A stretch of 64,000 nucleotides of DNA, taken from NCBI RefSeq assembly GCF_001945365.1, contig NZ_MSTQ01000001.1, positions 248,001-312,000 on the forward strand. Direction: 5' to 3'. The stretch comes from Pseudomonas reinekei. GTDB taxonomy: Bacteria; Pseudomonadota; Gammaproteobacteria; Pseudomonadales; Pseudomonadaceae. Below are positions 36,479 through 45,994 of this stretch, piece by piece (position 1 is the first letter of the stretch; the number at the start of each line of letters is the position of its first letter). The position numbers and the translations under genes were made by a program. The notes under the pieces are model-generated. The model was not told the DNA's origin. It did no database searches and saw nothing but the letters and a program-made list of their open reading frames with translations.

Positions 36479-36506
36479 AAAAAAGCCCTGCCATGCAGGG
36501 CTTTTT
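36479..36506. terminator. Rho-independent terminator after mvaU
   Basis: The stem AAAAAGCCCTG/CAGGGCTTTTT with a CCATG loop starts 16 nt after the mvaU stop codon. It is flanked by A and T tracts, so it can work in both directions. Confidence 0.92.
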
Positions 36507-36637
36507 CATGGATACCCTCTAAATGCAACGATCGGCGCCGATCGACTCACTACTTGCTGACTAACTTTATGCTTAGTCCCTTTGGGTATCTAAAAATGAC
36601 AAAAAGCACCGAGAGCGATGGCTCCTGAAATCGTTCA

Positions 36638-37162
36638 CTAAAGTTTCAGACTGTTACGGGCAGCCTCTATTTCGTCCTGACTTGCCTTATAAACCTCAGC
36701 CTGCCCCGCACAGGAAAAAACATAGGCTTTATCAGCATCGACTGCCGCGACCAATGTTTGAGAAAGCACATGCCTTCCGTTTTGGGTGATCGTGCAGGTA
36801 GTTTCCAGCGCCGTTAAACGGCTCAAGGTCGTCGGGTGAATCTTCGTGCAAACACTTTGATAACCGCCTTGAAAAAAGTCCTTCTGCACCGACTTGCGCA
36901 TTTCCAGCAGCACGCCCTGCAGGTTCACCTGATGACCGCTCTCCACCTGGCTCATGGTCAACTCCATCACCATCACCGGCGTACCGTCCTGATCGTTTTT
37001 TACCGCACGCTGGCGGGACACTGCTGGCCTGGACTCATCGTGCGGGACGACTTCGATTTCCCAGCCACTTGGCCACGTTACCGTCGGCTCGTCTGCATGA
37101 GCGATGGTGATTCCTGAAAGCAGACACATCAACACGAACGCCGATTTACAGAATCGAATCAT
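36638..37162 (-). CDS. DUF4946-type periplasmic protein
   Basis: 174 residues from the ATG at 37162; a GTG at 37174 is an alternative and neither has a strong ribosome site. The signal peptide is MIRFCKSAFVLMCLLSGITI followed by AHA and the mature start DEPTVTW. The pattern PSGWEIEVVP, RQRAVKNDQDGTPVMVMELT and LETTCTITQNGRHVLSQTLV is what I associate with the Pseudomonas DUF4946 family, of unknown function. Two to three cysteines could form a disulfide in the periplasm. It is convergent with mvaU and divergent from gloA. Confidence 0.8.
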   Translation of the reverse strand: MIRFCKSAFVLMCLLSGITIAHADEPTVTWPSGWEIEVVPHDESRPAVSRQRAVKNDQDGTPVMVMELTMSQVESGHQVNLQGVLLEMRKSVQKDFFQGGYQSVCTKIHPTTLSRLTALETTCTITQNGRHVLSQTLVAAVDADKAYVFSCAGQAEVYKASQDEIEAARNSLKL

Positions 37163-37307
37163 TGCAATGAACACTCACAAAATAAGCCGTAAAGTCTGAG
37201 CCTACCCCGCCCGTCAGGCAATAGCCGACGCTTTCAGTTTGGTGATGTCAGATCCCTTGCGTATCATTGTCGCCATTCGTTAGCCCCACTTATTTTCCGG
37301 AGGGCCC

Positions 37308-37829
37308 ATGAGCCTGCACGAATTGAACACTTTCCCAGGCGTTACCGCCCAACCTGACACTGCCACCCAGAACTTCGTCTTCAACCACACCATGCTGCGG
37401 GTGAAGGACATCACCAAGTCCCTGGATTTCTACACGCGCATCCTGGGTTTCTCGCTGGTTGAAAAACGCGACTTCCCGGAAGCCGAGTTCAGCCTGTACT
37501 TCCTGGCGCTGGTCGATAAAAGCCAGATCCCGGCCGATGCCGCAGCACGTACCGAGTGGATGAAATCGATCCCGGGCATTCTTGAGCTGACCCACAACCA
37601 CGGCACCGAAAACGACGCGGACTTCGCCTATCACAATGGCAACACCGATCCGCGTGGTTTTGGCCATATCTGCATCTCCGTTCCGGACATCGTTGCCGCG
37701 TGTGAGCGATTCGAAGCACTGGGCTGCGACTTCCAGAAGCGCCTGACTGACGGCCGCATGAAGAGCCTGGCATTTATCAAGGACCCGGATGCCTACTGGG
37801 TAGAAATTATTCAGCCTGCGCCGCTGTGA
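37308..37829 (+). CDS. gloA: Lactoylglutathione lyase (glyoxalase I)
   Basis: 173 residues with GGAGG 5 nt before the ATG. The metal ligands of the vicinal-oxygen-chelate fold are visible: His in FNHTMLRVKD, Glu in ILELTHNHG, His in GFGHICISVPD and Glu in YWVEIIQP. The insertion around LALVDKSQIPADAAARTEW is typical of the longer Zn-type pseudomonad and eukaryotic enzymes. It isomerises the methylglyoxal-glutathione adduct to lactoylglutathione. Confidence 0.97.
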   Translation: MSLHELNTFPGVTAQPDTATQNFVFNHTMLRVKDITKSLDFYTRILGFSLVEKRDFPEAEFSLYFLALVDKSQIPADAAARTEWMKSIPGILELTHNHGTENDADFAYHNGNTDPRGFGHICISVPDIVAACERFEALGCDFQKRLTDGRMKSLAFIKDPDAYWVEIIQPAPL

Positions 37830-37843
37830 TGCAAAATACCGTC

Positions 37844-37910
37844 TTGTGGGAGCTGGCTTGCCAGCGATGGCGTCCTTGAAATCGCCATCGCCGGCAAGCC
37901 GGCCCCAACA
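37844..37910. repeat. Long REP-type hairpin (GTGGGAGCTGGC family)
   Basis: TTGTGGGAGCTGGCTTGCC with AGCGATGGCG pairs with CGCCATCGCCGGCAAGCCGG and CCCCAACA across a 10-nt loop, making a stem of nearly 30 bp with few mismatches. It starts 15 nt after gloA, and this type is widespread between Pseudomonas genes. Confidence 0.8.
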
Positions 37911-37924
37911 ATGATCGCGGACAC

Positions 37925-37962
37925 AAAAAACCCCATGATCACTCATGGGGTTTTGTTTTTTT
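37925..37962. terminator. Bidirectional terminator between gloA and ahpF
   Basis: The stem CCCCATGA/TCATGGGG with a TCAC loop has six A on one side and a T-rich run on the other. It lies 13 nt beyond the ahpF stop codon and serves ahpF directly. Confidence 0.92.
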
Positions 37963-37974
37963 CAGCGTCCGGAT

Positions 37975-39540
37975 TTACGCCGGGGCGGAAGTCCGGATCA
38001 AGTGGTCGAACGCGCTGAGGGAAGCCTTGGCGCCCTCGCCTACCGCGATCACGATCTGCTTGTACGGCACCGTCGTTACGTCACCGGCGGCAAACACACC
38101 CGGTAGCGAAGTCTCGCCACGTGCATCTACGATAATTTCGCCGCGAGGTGACAGCTCTACGGTGCCTTTGAGCCAGTCAGTGTTCGGCAGCAAACCGATC
38201 TGCACGAAGATGCCTTCAAGGTTGATCGTGTTGAACTCACCCGAGTCGCGATCCTTGTACACCAGACCGTTGACCTTCTGGCCATCACCTTTCACTTCAC
38301 TGGTCAGTGCACTGGTGATGACGTCGACGTTGGGCAGGCTGTGCAACTTGCGTTGCAACACCGCATCGGCGCGTAGCTTGCTGTCGAACTCCAGCAGCGT
38401 GACGTGGCTGACAATGCCCGCCAGATCGATCGCCGCTTCAACACCGGAGTTACCGCCGCCGATCACCGCTACGCGCTTGCCTTTGAATAACGGGCCATCG
38501 CAATGCGGGCAGAAACAAACGCCTTTGGCTTTGTATTCCTGCTCACCCGGCACGCCCATTTCGCGCCAGCGTGCGCCGGTAGCCAGGATCAGTGCCTTGG
38601 TTTTCAGTGTGGCACCGCTTTCGAAGCGAACTTCATGCAACTCGCCGGGATTTTTCGCCGGGATCAACGCGCTTGCGCGTTGCAGGTTCATGATGTCGAC
38701 GTCGTATTGCTTAACGTGCTCTTCGAGGGCACTGGCCAGTTTCGGCCCTTCGGTTTCCTGCACGGAGATGAAGTTCTCGATGGCCATGGTATCCAGCACC
38801 TGCCCACCGAAACGCTCAGCCGCCACACCGGTACGGATGCCTTTTCGGGCTGCGTAGATCGCCGCCGAAGCACCGGCCGGGCCACCGCCGACAACCAGTA
38901 CGTCAAAGGCTTCCTTGGCGCTGATTTTCTCGGCTTGGCGTTCGATACCGCTGGTGTCGATCTTGGCGAGGATTTCTTCCAGGCCCATGCGGCCCTGACC
39001 GAAGTTCACGCCATTGAGGTAGATGCTCGGCACCGCCATGATCTGGCGCTCATCGACTTCAGCCTGGAACAGCGCGCCGTCAATGGCAACGTGGCGGATG
39101 TTCGGGTTCAACACGGCCATCAGGTTCAGCGCCTGGACAACGTCCGGGCAGTTCTGGCAAGACAGCGAGAAGTAAGTCTCGAAGTTGAACTCACCCTTGA
39201 TCGAACGGATTTGCTCAATGACTTCGACACTGGCCTTCGAAGGGTGGCCGCCGACTTGCAACAAGGCCAGCACCAGGGACGTGAATTCGTGGCCCATCGG
39301 GATGCCGGCGAAACGCAGGCTGATATCGGCACCCGGGCGATTGATCGAGAACGATGGCTTGCGTGCATCGTCACCGTTGTCGAGCAAAGTAATCTGGCTG
39401 GAAAGACTGGCAACGTCTTTCAACAGCTCAAGCATTTCCTGGGATTTCGCACCGTCGTCGAGGGATGCAATGATCTCGATCGGCTGGGTGACCCGTTCCA
39501 GGTACGATTTCAACTGGGCTTTAAGATTGGCGTCCAACAT
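37975..39540 (-). CDS. ahpF: Alkyl hydroperoxide reductase subunit F
   Basis: 521 residues from [10 protein letters not shown] at 39540, the canonical AhpF start and length; an ATG ten codons upstream is not used by homologues. The N-terminal double-thioredoxin domain has C128-QN-C131 (SCQNCPD). The FAD site is [12 protein letters not shown], the second redox pair is in [11 protein letters not shown], the NADH site is [12 protein letters not shown], and the C-terminal FAD motif is [11 protein letters not shown]. It passes electrons from NADH to AhpC. It lies downstream of ahpC on the same strand, separated by a terminator. Confidence 0.98.
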   Translation of the reverse strand: MLDANLKAQLKSYLERVTQPIEIIASLDDGAKSQEMLELLKDVASLSSQITLLDNGDDARKPSFSINRPGADISLRFAGIPMGHEFTSLVLALLQVGGHPSKASVEVIEQIRSIKGEFNFETYFSLSCQNCPDVVQALNLMAVLNPNIRHVAIDGALFQAEVDERQIMAVPSIYLNGVNFGQGRMGLEEILAKIDTSGIERQAEKISAKEAFDVLVVGGGPAGASAAIYAARKGIRTGVAAERFGGQVLDTMAIENFISVQETEGPKLASALEEHVKQYDVDIMNLQRASALIPAKNPGELHEVRFESGATLKTKALILATGARWREMGVPGEQEYKAKGVCFCPHCDGPLFKGKRVAVIGGGNSGVEAAIDLAGIVSHVTLLEFDSKLRADAVLQRKLHSLPNVDVITSALTSEVKGDGQKVNGLVYKDRDSGEFNTINLEGIFVQIGLLPNTDWLKGTVELSPRGEIIVDARGETSLPGVFAAGDVTTVPYKQIVIAVGEGAKASLSAFDHLIRTSAPA

Positions 39541-39570
39541 ACGGGCGATTTCCTTTGTATTCACAGACAT

Positions 39571-39607
39571 AAAAAAACGCCCGAGCGAATCTCGCCCGGG
39601 CGTTTTT
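39571..39607 (-). terminator. Terminator between ahpC and ahpF
   Basis: The stem ACGCCCG.GCGA/TCGC.CGGGCGT is flanked by A7 and T5 tracts. It lies just upstream of ahpF, so most ahpC transcripts should stop here and partial read-through would supply ahpF. That fits the higher need for AhpC. Confidence 0.88.
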
Positions 39608-39669
39608 ATTGGGCGGTGCAGCTTGCTTAGAAGGTGCGGATGTCCGCCCTGATGAAGCGCGTCACAGAC

Positions 39670-40233
39670 TTAGATCTTGCCGACCAGGTCCAGGGACGGA
39701 GCCAGAGTGGCCTCGCCTTCTTTCCACTTGGCTGGGCAAACCTGGCCTGGGTGGGCAGCAACGTATTGAGCAGCCTTGATCTTGCGCAGCAGCTCGGATG
39801 CGTCACGGCCTACACCGCCATCGTTCAGTTCAACGATTTTGATCTGGCCTTCAGGGTTGATCACGAAGGTGCCACGGTCAGCCAGGCCTGCTTCTTCGAT
39901 CAGCACGTCGAAGTTGCGGGAGATGGCGTGGGTCGGGTCGCCGATCATGGTGTACTGGATTTTACCGATGGCTGGCGAAGTGTTGTGCCAGGCAGCGTGA
40001 GCGAAGTGAGTGTCGGTGGAAACGCTGTAGATCTCGACGCCCAGTTTCTGGAATGCGTCGTAGTTGTCAGCCAGGTCTTCCAGCTCGGTTGGGCATACGA
40101 AAGTGAAGTCTGCTGGGTAGAAGAAAACGACAGACCACTTGCCTTTCAGGTCAGCGTCCGAGACTTTTACGAAGTCGCCGTTTTTGAATGCGTCAGCTTT
40201 GAACGGTTTTACTTGGCTGTTGATGATAGGCAT
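39670..40233 (-). CDS. ahpC: Alkyl hydroperoxide reductase subunit C (peroxiredoxin)
   Basis: 187 residues from [11 protein letters not shown] at 40233, with GGAGAG upstream; length equals the enterobacterial enzyme. The peroxidatic C47 lies in [14 protein letters not shown] and the resolving C166 in PGQVCPAKW. The GGVGR loop typical of 2-Cys peroxiredoxins is present. It reduces hydrogen peroxide and organic peroxides using AhpF. The 138-bp upstream gap should hold an OxyR-controlled promoter; ATAG/CTAT-like elements are present but too imperfect to call. Confidence 0.98.
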   Translation of the reverse strand: MPIINSQVKPFKADAFKNGDFVKVSDADLKGKWSVVFFYPADFTFVCPTELEDLADNYDAFQKLGVEIYSVSTDTHFAHAAWHNTSPAIGKIQYTMIGDPTHAISRNFDVLIEEAGLADRGTFVINPEGQIKIVELNDGGVGRDASELLRKIKAAQYVAAHPGQVCPAKWKEGEATLAPSLDLVGKI

Positions 40234-40371
40234 CGTTGACTCTCCGTCAGGGGTTAAGAAGTTGATGGAGAGAACTTTACCCACTCGATCGATAGAAGGC
40301 TCATTGGCAAACTTGATGCTGCTGATGGGTTTTAGCTATTAGCCCACAGTATTAATAGAAGAAATCTGAAT

Positions 40372-41310
40372 TTAAGTAGCCAACGGCTTTTCGGGCAAGC
40401 GAGTCATGCCCAGGAACGGACTGGCCTCGATGTAGCGCATGGCCGACTTCATGTCCTTCCAGCCGACGTAGCTCATCAACGACTTCAAGTCCCACCCGGC
40501 CTGATGGGCCCAGGAAGCAAAGCCGCGACGCAACGAGTGACTGGTGTAGAGCTCGGCGGCAATCCCTGCGCGTTCCAGCGCTTGTCGCAATAACGGAATC
40601 ACACTGTTGGCGTGCAACCCCTCCTCACTCAAATGCCCCCAGCGGTCGATGCCGCGAAACACCGGCCCGCGTACCAGCGCAGCTTCGGTGATCCAGTCGA
40701 TGTAGGCCTGCACCGGACACAAGCGTTGCAGGGCGGGTGTCTGGTAAGTCTTGCCGAGATTTTCGCGATCACTCTTGCTGCGCGGCAGGAACAAGGTGAT
40801 CCCCGAACCGGCAGTGGCTTGCACATGCTCGATCTGTACGCGGCACAACTCGTCGCTACGAAAACCGCGCCAGAAACCCAACAGGATCAGCGCACTGTCG
40901 CGCTTCGCACGCAGCAAACCGGGGCGATCACCGGCCGTTCTGGCAACGACCGCCTCCTGCTCGAGCCAGCCAATCACTTGTTCCAGATGCTGAAGCTGCA
41001 GCGGTTGCGCCTGTTTTTCTTGTGCCGGGTGCAGTGCGCGAATGCCTTTGAACACCTTGCGCACCACGGGTGCCTTGGTTGGGTCGGCGAAACCCTGGCT
41101 GCTGTGCCATTGCGCCAGCGCCGATAAGCGCAACTTGAGTGTGTTGATCGACAACACACCGGCATGGGCAACCAGATAGCGCGCGACGCTGTCGCCGGTA
41201 GCCGGCAGAAACCCGCCCCAACTGACTTCGAAGTGCTCGATGGCCGCCCGATAACTGCGACGGGTGTTATCGCGGGTTGCAGCGTGCAGGTAGCGGTCCA
41301 GCTCGGTCAT
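40372..41310 (-). CDS. Tyrosine recombinase/site-specific integrase
   Basis: 312 residues. The N-terminal SAM-like core-binding domain covers about residues 1-95 (NTRRSYRAAIEHFEVSW). The catalytic set is R151 (GFRSDELCRV), K179, H258-x2-R261 (TSHSLRRGFASW), W284 in the usual His/Trp position, and the nucleophile Y293 (SAMRYIEAS). All are intact, so it should be active. It is not beside att-like repeats, a tRNA or phage genes. Instead it is divergent from a KfrA-like gene across a 178-bp region rich in GGTA/TACC repeats. A chromosomal rearrangement or partition role with KfrA is possible but unproven. Confidence 0.92.
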   Translation of the reverse strand: MTELDRYLHAATRDNTRRSYRAAIEHFEVSWGGFLPATGDSVARYLVAHAGVLSINTLKLRLSALAQWHSSQGFADPTKAPVVRKVFKGIRALHPAQEKQAQPLQLQHLEQVIGWLEQEAVVARTAGDRPGLLRAKRDSALILLGFWRGFRSDELCRVQIEHVQATAGSGITLFLPRSKSDRENLGKTYQTPALQRLCPVQAYIDWITEAALVRGPVFRGIDRWGHLSEEGLHANSVIPLLRQALERAGIAAELYTSHSLRRGFASWAHQAGWDLKSLMSYVGWKDMKSAMRYIEASPFLGMTRLPEKPLAT

Positions 41311-41370
41311 GGCGCAGATCTCAAAAAACGTACCGTTTCAGCGGGCATATTACCGGTCGATGGCTTATCA

Positions 41371-41464
41371 CACGGGGTAATACCAGTATATCCCGTGTTA
41401 AAAACGCCTTGTATTTAACTTTCAAGATTGAATGGTACAATGTGTATTCTGGTAGTACGTACCA
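41371..41464. promoter_or_regulatory. Cluster of inverted repeats in the integrase/kfrA divergent region
   Basis: CACGGG (41371-41376) pairs with CCCGTG (41392-41397) around GGTAATACC. TGGTAC (41433-41438) pairs with GTACCA (41459-41464), and TGGTA-GTACG-TACCA (41450-41464) is a tighter dyad 24 nt before the kfrA-like start. A possible -10 for that gene, TACAAT, is at 41436-41441. The recurring GGTA/TACC halves suggest an operator for the KfrA-like DNA-binding protein, which is autoregulated in plasmid systems. Confidence 0.5.
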
Positions 41465-41488
41465 CATTACGAAATTGTAGGAGTAGTC

Positions 41489-42502
41489 ATGGCCCGTGGC
41501 GGTGTAAATAAGGCAGTCGTGCAAGCGGCCCGTTTGGCGATTCTTGCCCGCGGTGAGAACCCGAGCATCGATGCAGTACGTATCGAAATGGGGAACACCG
41601 GTTCAAAAACCACGATTCATCGCTATCTCAAAGAGTTGGATGACGGCGCTCAGCGTGTTGAAGCCGAACCCGCTGAACCCATCGACGATGAGCTTTTGGC
41701 GCTGGTGACACGACTGGCCCAACGCTTGAAAGAACAGGCGCAAGCGCCCATCGACCAGGCTCGCGAGCAGTTCGAGGAGCAACGCAAGACCTTGGAGGCC
41801 CAGCTGGCAAAAGCACAGGAAGCCAATAACGAACTCCACGAGCAGTACGAAATCCAGAGCCTGGCGTTGACTCAGGAACACGAAGCCCTGCAAGACACCC
41901 TCGCCACGCTGCAGACTGAACAAACCCGCAATGCCGGGCTGAATCAGGCGCTGGCTGATTTCGAATTACGCTTGCAAGACAAGGATGAGCAGATCCGCTC
42001 GCTGGAAGAAAAACACCTGCATGCCCGTGACGCGCTGGAGCATTACCGCAATGCCGTCAAGGAACAGCGCGAGCAGGAACACAGCCGCCATGAAACTCAG
42101 GTGCAGCAATTGCAGATGGAGTTGCGCCAAGCCCAGCAAAGTGCACTGGTGCGCCAGGACGAAATCACTCAGCTGCACCGCGACAACGAGCGCTTGCTGA
42201 CGGAGAACCGTGGGACATTGCGTGAGCTGAGCCTGTTGCAGGATCAACTCAAGCAAAGCAATAACCGTCAGGACCAGCTACTGGAGCAAGCCACCCGCGT
42301 CGATGCCGAGCGCACCCTCCTCCAGGAACGCTTGCGCGTGGCGCTACTGGAAAGCCAGGCGCAAAAACAGGATATTGATGAGCAGTCGCAGATCAACAAA
42401 ACACTGGAGATTGAACTGATCAAGACCCAGGCAGAACTGGAAGAAAGCCAGCGTCTGGCCGCCGCCGTTGCAGCAGCGGCAGACGCCGCCAAGGACAATT
42501 AA
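41489..42502 (+). CDS. KfrA-like DNA-binding coiled-coil protein
   Basis: 337 residues; GGAG precedes the ATG by 8 nt. The N-terminal ~115 residues are a KfrA_N-type DNA-binding domain ([20 protein letters not shown], then [27 protein letters not shown] with a helix-turn-helix). The remainder, ~residues 70-330, is a long Gln/Glu/Leu-rich coiled coil. Plasmid KfrA proteins organise or repress at operator arrays and support stable maintenance. Here the gene is chromosomal and divergent from a tyrosine recombinase. It ends in a 4-bp overlap with the convergent gorA. A nucleoid-organising or repressor role is inferred. Confidence 0.88.
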   Translation: MARGGVNKAVVQAARLAILARGENPSIDAVRIEMGNTGSKTTIHRYLKELDDGAQRVEAEPAEPIDDELLALVTRLAQRLKEQAQAPIDQAREQFEEQRKTLEAQLAKAQEANNELHEQYEIQSLALTQEHEALQDTLATLQTEQTRNAGLNQALADFELRLQDKDEQIRSLEEKHLHARDALEHYRNAVKEQREQEHSRHETQVQQLQMELRQAQQSALVRQDEITQLHRDNERLLTENRGTLRELSLLQDQLKQSNNRQDQLLEQATRVDAERTLLQERLRVALLESQAQKQDIDEQSQINKTLEIELIKTQAELEESQRLAAAVAAAADAAKDN

Positions 42503-43857
42503 CGGGCGACCGGCGTACGCATGGTGACGAACTCTTCGGCGGCCGTTGGGTGCACGCCGATGGTTTCGTCAAAGTGGCGTTTGGTGGCGCCGGCCTTCAG
42601 GGCGATCGCCAGCCCCTGGATGATTTCACCGGCATCCGGCCCGACCATATGGCAGCCCAACACCTTGTCGGTCTTGGCATCTACCACCATTTTCATCAGT
42701 GTACGCTCCTGGCATTCGGTCAGGGTCAGCTTCATCGGTCGGAAGCGGCTCTCGAAGATCTGCACCTCGTAGCCCGCGTCGCGCGCCTCTTCTTCGGTCA
42801 AGCCGACGGTGCCAATGTTCGGCAAGCTGAACACCGCCGTCGGGATCATCTTGTAGTCCACCGGGCGATATTGCTCTGGCTTGAACAGGCGTCGCGCAAT
42901 GGCCATGCCTTCAGCCAGGGCTACCGGTGTCAGTTGCACACGTCCGATCACATCGCCAAGAGCGAGGATTGACGGCTCGGCGGTCTGATATTGCTCATCA
43001 ACCTCGACGAAGCCTTTCTTGTCGAGCTTGACGGCAGTATTTTCCAATCCGAGATTGTCCAGCATTGGCCGGCGGCCAGTGGCGTAGAACACGCAATCAG
43101 CTTCCAGCTGACGACCGTCCTTGAGCGTGACTTTCAAGCTGCCATCAGCCTGCTTGTCGATGCGCTCGATGTCGGCATTGAATTGCAGGTCCATGCCGCG
43201 CTTGGTCAGCTCTTCCTGCAAATGCTTGCGCACCGAACCATCGAAGCCACGCAGGAACATTTCACCGCGATACAACAGCGTAGTCTGCGCACCCAAGCCG
43301 TGGAAGATCCCGGCGAACTCGACCGCGATGTAACCACCGCCAACCACCAACACACGCTTGGGCAACTCTTTGAGGAAGAAGGCCTGGTTGGAACTGATCG
43401 CATGCTCATGCCCCGGAATCTCCGGAATCTGCGGCCAGCCGCCAGTGGCGATCAGGATGTTTTTAGCGGTGTGGCGCTCGCCATTGATCTCGACAGTATG
43501 CGGATCGACGATCTTCGCGTGCCCTTCATGCAGCGTTACGCCGCTGTTGACCAGCAGGTTGCGGTAGATCCCATTCAGGCGATTGATCTCGCGGTCCTTG
43601 TTGGCGATCAGCGTCGGCCAATCGAACTGCGCTTCGCCCAGAGTCCAGCCGAAACCGGACGCCTGTTCAAAATCTTCGGCAAAGTGCGCGCCGTAGACCA
43701 GCAATTTTTTCGGCACACAGCCGACGTTCACACAAGTACCACCCAGGTAGCGACTCTCGGCCACCGCCACCTTCGCGCCGAAACCGGCCGAAAATCGAGC
43801 AGCCCGCACACCGCCGGAACCGGCACCAATCACATAAAGGTCAAAATCGTAGGCCAT
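42499..43857 (-). CDS. gorA: Glutathione-disulfide reductase
   Basis: 452 residues from [16 protein letters not shown] at 43857, with GAGGAG 7 nt upstream. The redox-active pair is C42/C47 in [13 protein letters not shown]. The NADPH site is [13 protein letters not shown], the FAD-binding motif is ILALGDVIG, and the catalytic His near 436 lies in VHPTAAEEF. It reduces oxidised glutathione with NADPH. Its stop codon overlaps that of the convergent KfrA-like gene by 3-4 bases, and no terminator separates them, so the two transcripts must overlap at their 3' ends. Confidence 0.97.
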   Translation of the reverse strand: MAYDFDLYVIGAGSGGVRAARFSAGFGAKVAVAESRYLGGTCVNVGCVPKKLLVYGAHFAEDFEQASGFGWTLGEAQFDWPTLIANKDREINRLNGIYRNLLVNSGVTLHEGHAKIVDPHTVEINGERHTAKNILIATGGWPQIPEIPGHEHAISSNQAFFLKELPKRVLVVGGGYIAVEFAGIFHGLGAQTTLLYRGEMFLRGFDGSVRKHLQEELTKRGMDLQFNADIERIDKQADGSLKVTLKDGRQLEADCVFYATGRRPMLDNLGLENTAVKLDKKGFVEVDEQYQTAEPSILALGDVIGRVQLTPVALAEGMAIARRLFKPEQYRPVDYKMIPTAVFSLPNIGTVGLTEEEARDAGYEVQIFESRFRPMKLTLTECQERTLMKMVVDAKTDKVLGCHMVGPDAGEIIQGLAIALKAGATKRHFDETIGVHPTAAEEFVTMRTPVAR

Positions 43858-43939
43858 TTTCAATCTCCTCGGCAGGTCAACAGCATACCTGCAGTCATCT
43901 GTTGGGCAAGCGTTGCAATCGATATGGAGTCAGAAAATG

Positions 43940-43965
43940 AAAAAGCCACCCGAAGGTGGCTTTTC
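43940..43965 (-). terminator. Rho-independent terminator after galU
   Basis: The stem AAAAGCCACC/GGTGGCTTTT with a short CGAA-type loop lies 23 nt beyond the galU stop codon. On the minus strand it is followed by T residues. Confidence 0.9.
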
Positions 43966-43987
43966 AATACAAGCAACTAACGCGCTA

Positions 43988-44827
43988 TCAGTAAGCCTTA
44001 CCCGTCTTGTAGAAGTTCTCGAAGCAGAAGTTGGTTGCGTCGATGTAGCCTTCGGCGCCGCCGCAGTCGAAACGCTTGCCCTTGAACTTGTAGGCCATTA
44101 CGCAGCCGTTCTGGGCTTGTTTCATCAGGGCGTCGGTGATCTGGATTTCGCCGCCCTTGCCTGGTTCGGTCTGTTCGATCAGGTCGAAGATGTCCGGGGT
44201 CAGGATGTAGCGACCGATGATGGCCAGGTTCGACGGCGCATCTTCAGGTTTTGGCTTTTCAACCATGCTGTGGACGCGGTAGATGTCGTCGCGGATCATT
44301 TCGCCGGCGATTACGCCGTACTTGTTGGTTTCTTGCGGATCGACTTCCTGGATGGCCACGATCGAGCAGCGGAACTGTTTGTACAGTTTGACCATCTGGG
44401 TCAGTACGCCGTCGCCCTCGAGGTTGACGCACAAGTCGTCCGCCAATACCACGGCGAAAGGTTCGTCACCGATCAGCGGGCGACCGGTCAGGATGGCGTG
44501 GCCCAGGCCTTTCATTTCGGTCTGGCGGGTGTAGGAGAACGAGCAGTTGTCGAGCAACTTGCGGATACCGACCAGGTATTTTTCCTTGTCGGTGCCCTTG
44601 ATCTGGTTTTCCAGCTCGTAGCTGATGTCGAAGTGGTCTTCAAGAGCGCGCTTGCCACGACCGGTGACGATGGAGATTTCGGTCAACCCGGCATCCAGTG
44701 CTTCTTCGACGCCGTACTGGATCAGTGGCTTGTTTACCACCGGCAGCATTTCCTTGGGCATGGCTTTAGTCGCTGGCAGGAAGCGAGTACCGTAACCGGC
44801 TGCTGGGAACAAGCATTTCTTGATCAT
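43988..44827 (-). CDS. galU: UTP-glucose-1-phosphate uridylyltransferase
   Basis: 279 residues, normal length. The nucleotide-binding start is FPAAGYGTRFLPATKAMPKEML. Other motifs are VTGRGKRALEDHFD, GLGHAI, the metal/UTP loop VVLADDLC, and VEKPKPEDAPSNLAIIGRYI. AAGGA precedes the ATG. It makes UDP-glucose for LPS core, exopolysaccharide and trehalose/glucan synthesis. It stands upstream of gorA on the same strand but with its own terminator. The 291-bp gap on its 5' side holds no gene I can support. Confidence 0.98.
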   Translation of the reverse strand: MIKKCLFPAAGYGTRFLPATKAMPKEMLPVVNKPLIQYGVEEALDAGLTEISIVTGRGKRALEDHFDISYELENQIKGTDKEKYLVGIRKLLDNCSFSYTRQTEMKGLGHAILTGRPLIGDEPFAVVLADDLCVNLEGDGVLTQMVKLYKQFRCSIVAIQEVDPQETNKYGVIAGEMIRDDIYRVHSMVEKPKPEDAPSNLAIIGRYILTPDIFDLIEQTEPGKGGEIQITDALMKQAQNGCVMAYKFKGKRFDCGGAEGYIDATNFCFENFYKTGKAY

Positions 44828-45118
44828 ATAAGTCCTTGAAAGGGCTGTGTGTACGAGTTTCGGCGCAGTCTAATCAGGCGGCGGGCACCTTACAATGCCC
44901 CGCGCTGGCTAACCGATGTCAACATAGAGAAATATTCGCACGGATAGTTCCGCACAGATCCGCGCAGATCGCTGCGTCGCCCCTTATTGATAGCAGAGAC
45001 CGGCCAACTTGCACGGTTATCATTTGTCGGCAATCGGACCCACCCTACACCCATTGGCACCCGTCCGGTGCGTTTGGCGCTATTATGGCGTGATTGAACC
45101 AGCCAACGAGGCAGATAG

Positions 45119-45307
45119 ATGTCGGCAGCAAAAAGCGTCAACGGGTACTTGATCAACAAGGCGAAGGACGGCCAATGGTGGGTAGACAGCGCCAACGGCG
45201 AGAATATTGCCGGGCCTTTCCCTACCGAAGCCATGGCGGTCGAAGTGGCATCGGTGTTGCAGCTTGAGCATCCGGAACCCAAGCGACGCGGCAAGGACAA
45301 GAACTGA
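45119..45307 (+). CDS. Small conserved-type hypothetical protein, 62 aa
   Basis: GAGG lies ahead of the ATG. The sequence is compact and basic at the end (PKRRGKDKN), with a Trp-Trp pair in KDGQWWVDSANGENIAGPFP. The composition and codon choice look real, and a clean terminator follows 20 nt after the stop. No family is recognised, and no signal peptide or membrane span is seen. Confidence 0.75.
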   Translation: MSAAKSVNGYLINKAKDGQWWVDSANGENIAGPFPTEAMAVEVASVLQLEHPEPKRRGKDKN

Positions 45308-45327
45308 TCGAGGCCTGACACGCCCAC

Positions 45328-45355
45328 AGCCCTGCCATTGCGCAGGGCTTTTTTT
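45328..45355 (+). terminator. Rho-independent terminator
   Basis: The stem AGCCCTG/CAGGGCT is followed by seven T, ending the transcript of the 62-residue gene. Confidence 0.92.
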
Positions 45356-45446
45356 GTCTTTTGCGCGGGAAGTGGCCTATGGCTATAACCTTTTGCGCAT
45401 GGCGCTGTCACAGCACTTGCCCACCCCTTTTAATGACGACTACGAC

Positions 45447-45728
45447 ATGACTAAATTTTTGCCGCTGCTTGCAGTACTGGCCCTCGCTGGCTGCGCAACA
45501 TCCGAAACCACTTACCTGAACAACGGCGAGCAAGGCCTGGCCATTGATTGCTCCGGCGAAGCCAACTCATGGGCGACTTGCTACGAAAAAGCGGATGCGT
45601 CCTGCGCGGGCACCGGTTATCGCATCGTCGGCACCGACGGCAGCCCGGCCCCTGCGGAAAGCGACAAGACCCTCGGCGTCGACGTCGGCAACTACAAGAA
45701 CCGCAGCGTCGTGGTGGTCTGCAAGTAA
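45447..45728 (+). CDS. Small lipoprotein, 93 aa
   Basis: MTKFLPLLAVLALAGC ends in a lipobox (LAGC), so the protein is expected to be lipid-anchored after residue 15. The mature part has three further cysteines (AIDCSG, ATCYEK, ASCAGTGYRIVG) and ends VVVVCK. The ATG at 45447 lacks a strong ribosome site, but the signal sequence fixes the start. Function is not known. Confidence 0.85.
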   Translation: MTKFLPLLAVLALAGCATSETTYLNNGEQGLAIDCSGEANSWATCYEKADASCAGTGYRIVGTDGSPAPAESDKTLGVDVGNYKNRSVVVVCK

Positions 45729-45743
45729 GGCACCCTGCTCGCC

Positions 45744-45974
45744 TTACATGTGGATTTCGGCGAATTTGATCCCGAGGCCGCGCACGGTCTCGATCAGATC
45801 GTCAAGACTGCTGAAGGATTCGACTTCGTCGTTGTCATCGACCAGAAAAAAACTGCGACCGGCGCTTTTTTTGAAAAACACGATCCACTCCCCCGGATCA
45901 GCCGGATTCTGAATCACATGGGTGGCAGAGATATGCCCCTCTGCGTGCCGCTCCCGTACCCGCTCTCGCTTCAT
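45744..45974 (-). CDS. Small hypothetical protein, 76 aa
   Basis: The start MKRERVRERHAEG at 45974 has GGAG 6 nt upstream. The sequence includes DPGEWIVFFKKSAGRSFFLV followed by the acidic DDNDEVESF and an amphipathic C-terminal helix (LDDLIETVRGLGIKFAEIHM). It looks like a small soluble protein, possibly with an alpha/beta fold. The stop lies 16 bp from the convergent lipoprotein gene. No function is recognised. Confidence 0.75.
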   Translation of the reverse strand: MKRERVRERHAEGHISATHVIQNPADPGEWIVFFKKSAGRSFFLVDDNDEVESFSSLDDLIETVRGLGIKFAEIHM

Positions 45975-45994
45975 GCCTGACTCCAGAAATGACA

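Noticed and set aside
30478..37910. CRISPR-like array from the recurring GTGGGAGC elements
   Set aside because: They are single dispersed hairpins in separate gaps, not regularly spaced repeats.
40234..40371. OxyR site before ahpC
   Set aside because: ATAG/CTAT elements are seen but their spacing does not fit the four-part motif well enough to annotate.
40372..42502. Prophage or integrative element around the tyrosine recombinase
   Set aside because: No phage or conjugation genes, no tRNA and no att-like direct repeats; neighbours are core genes (ahpC, gorA, galU).
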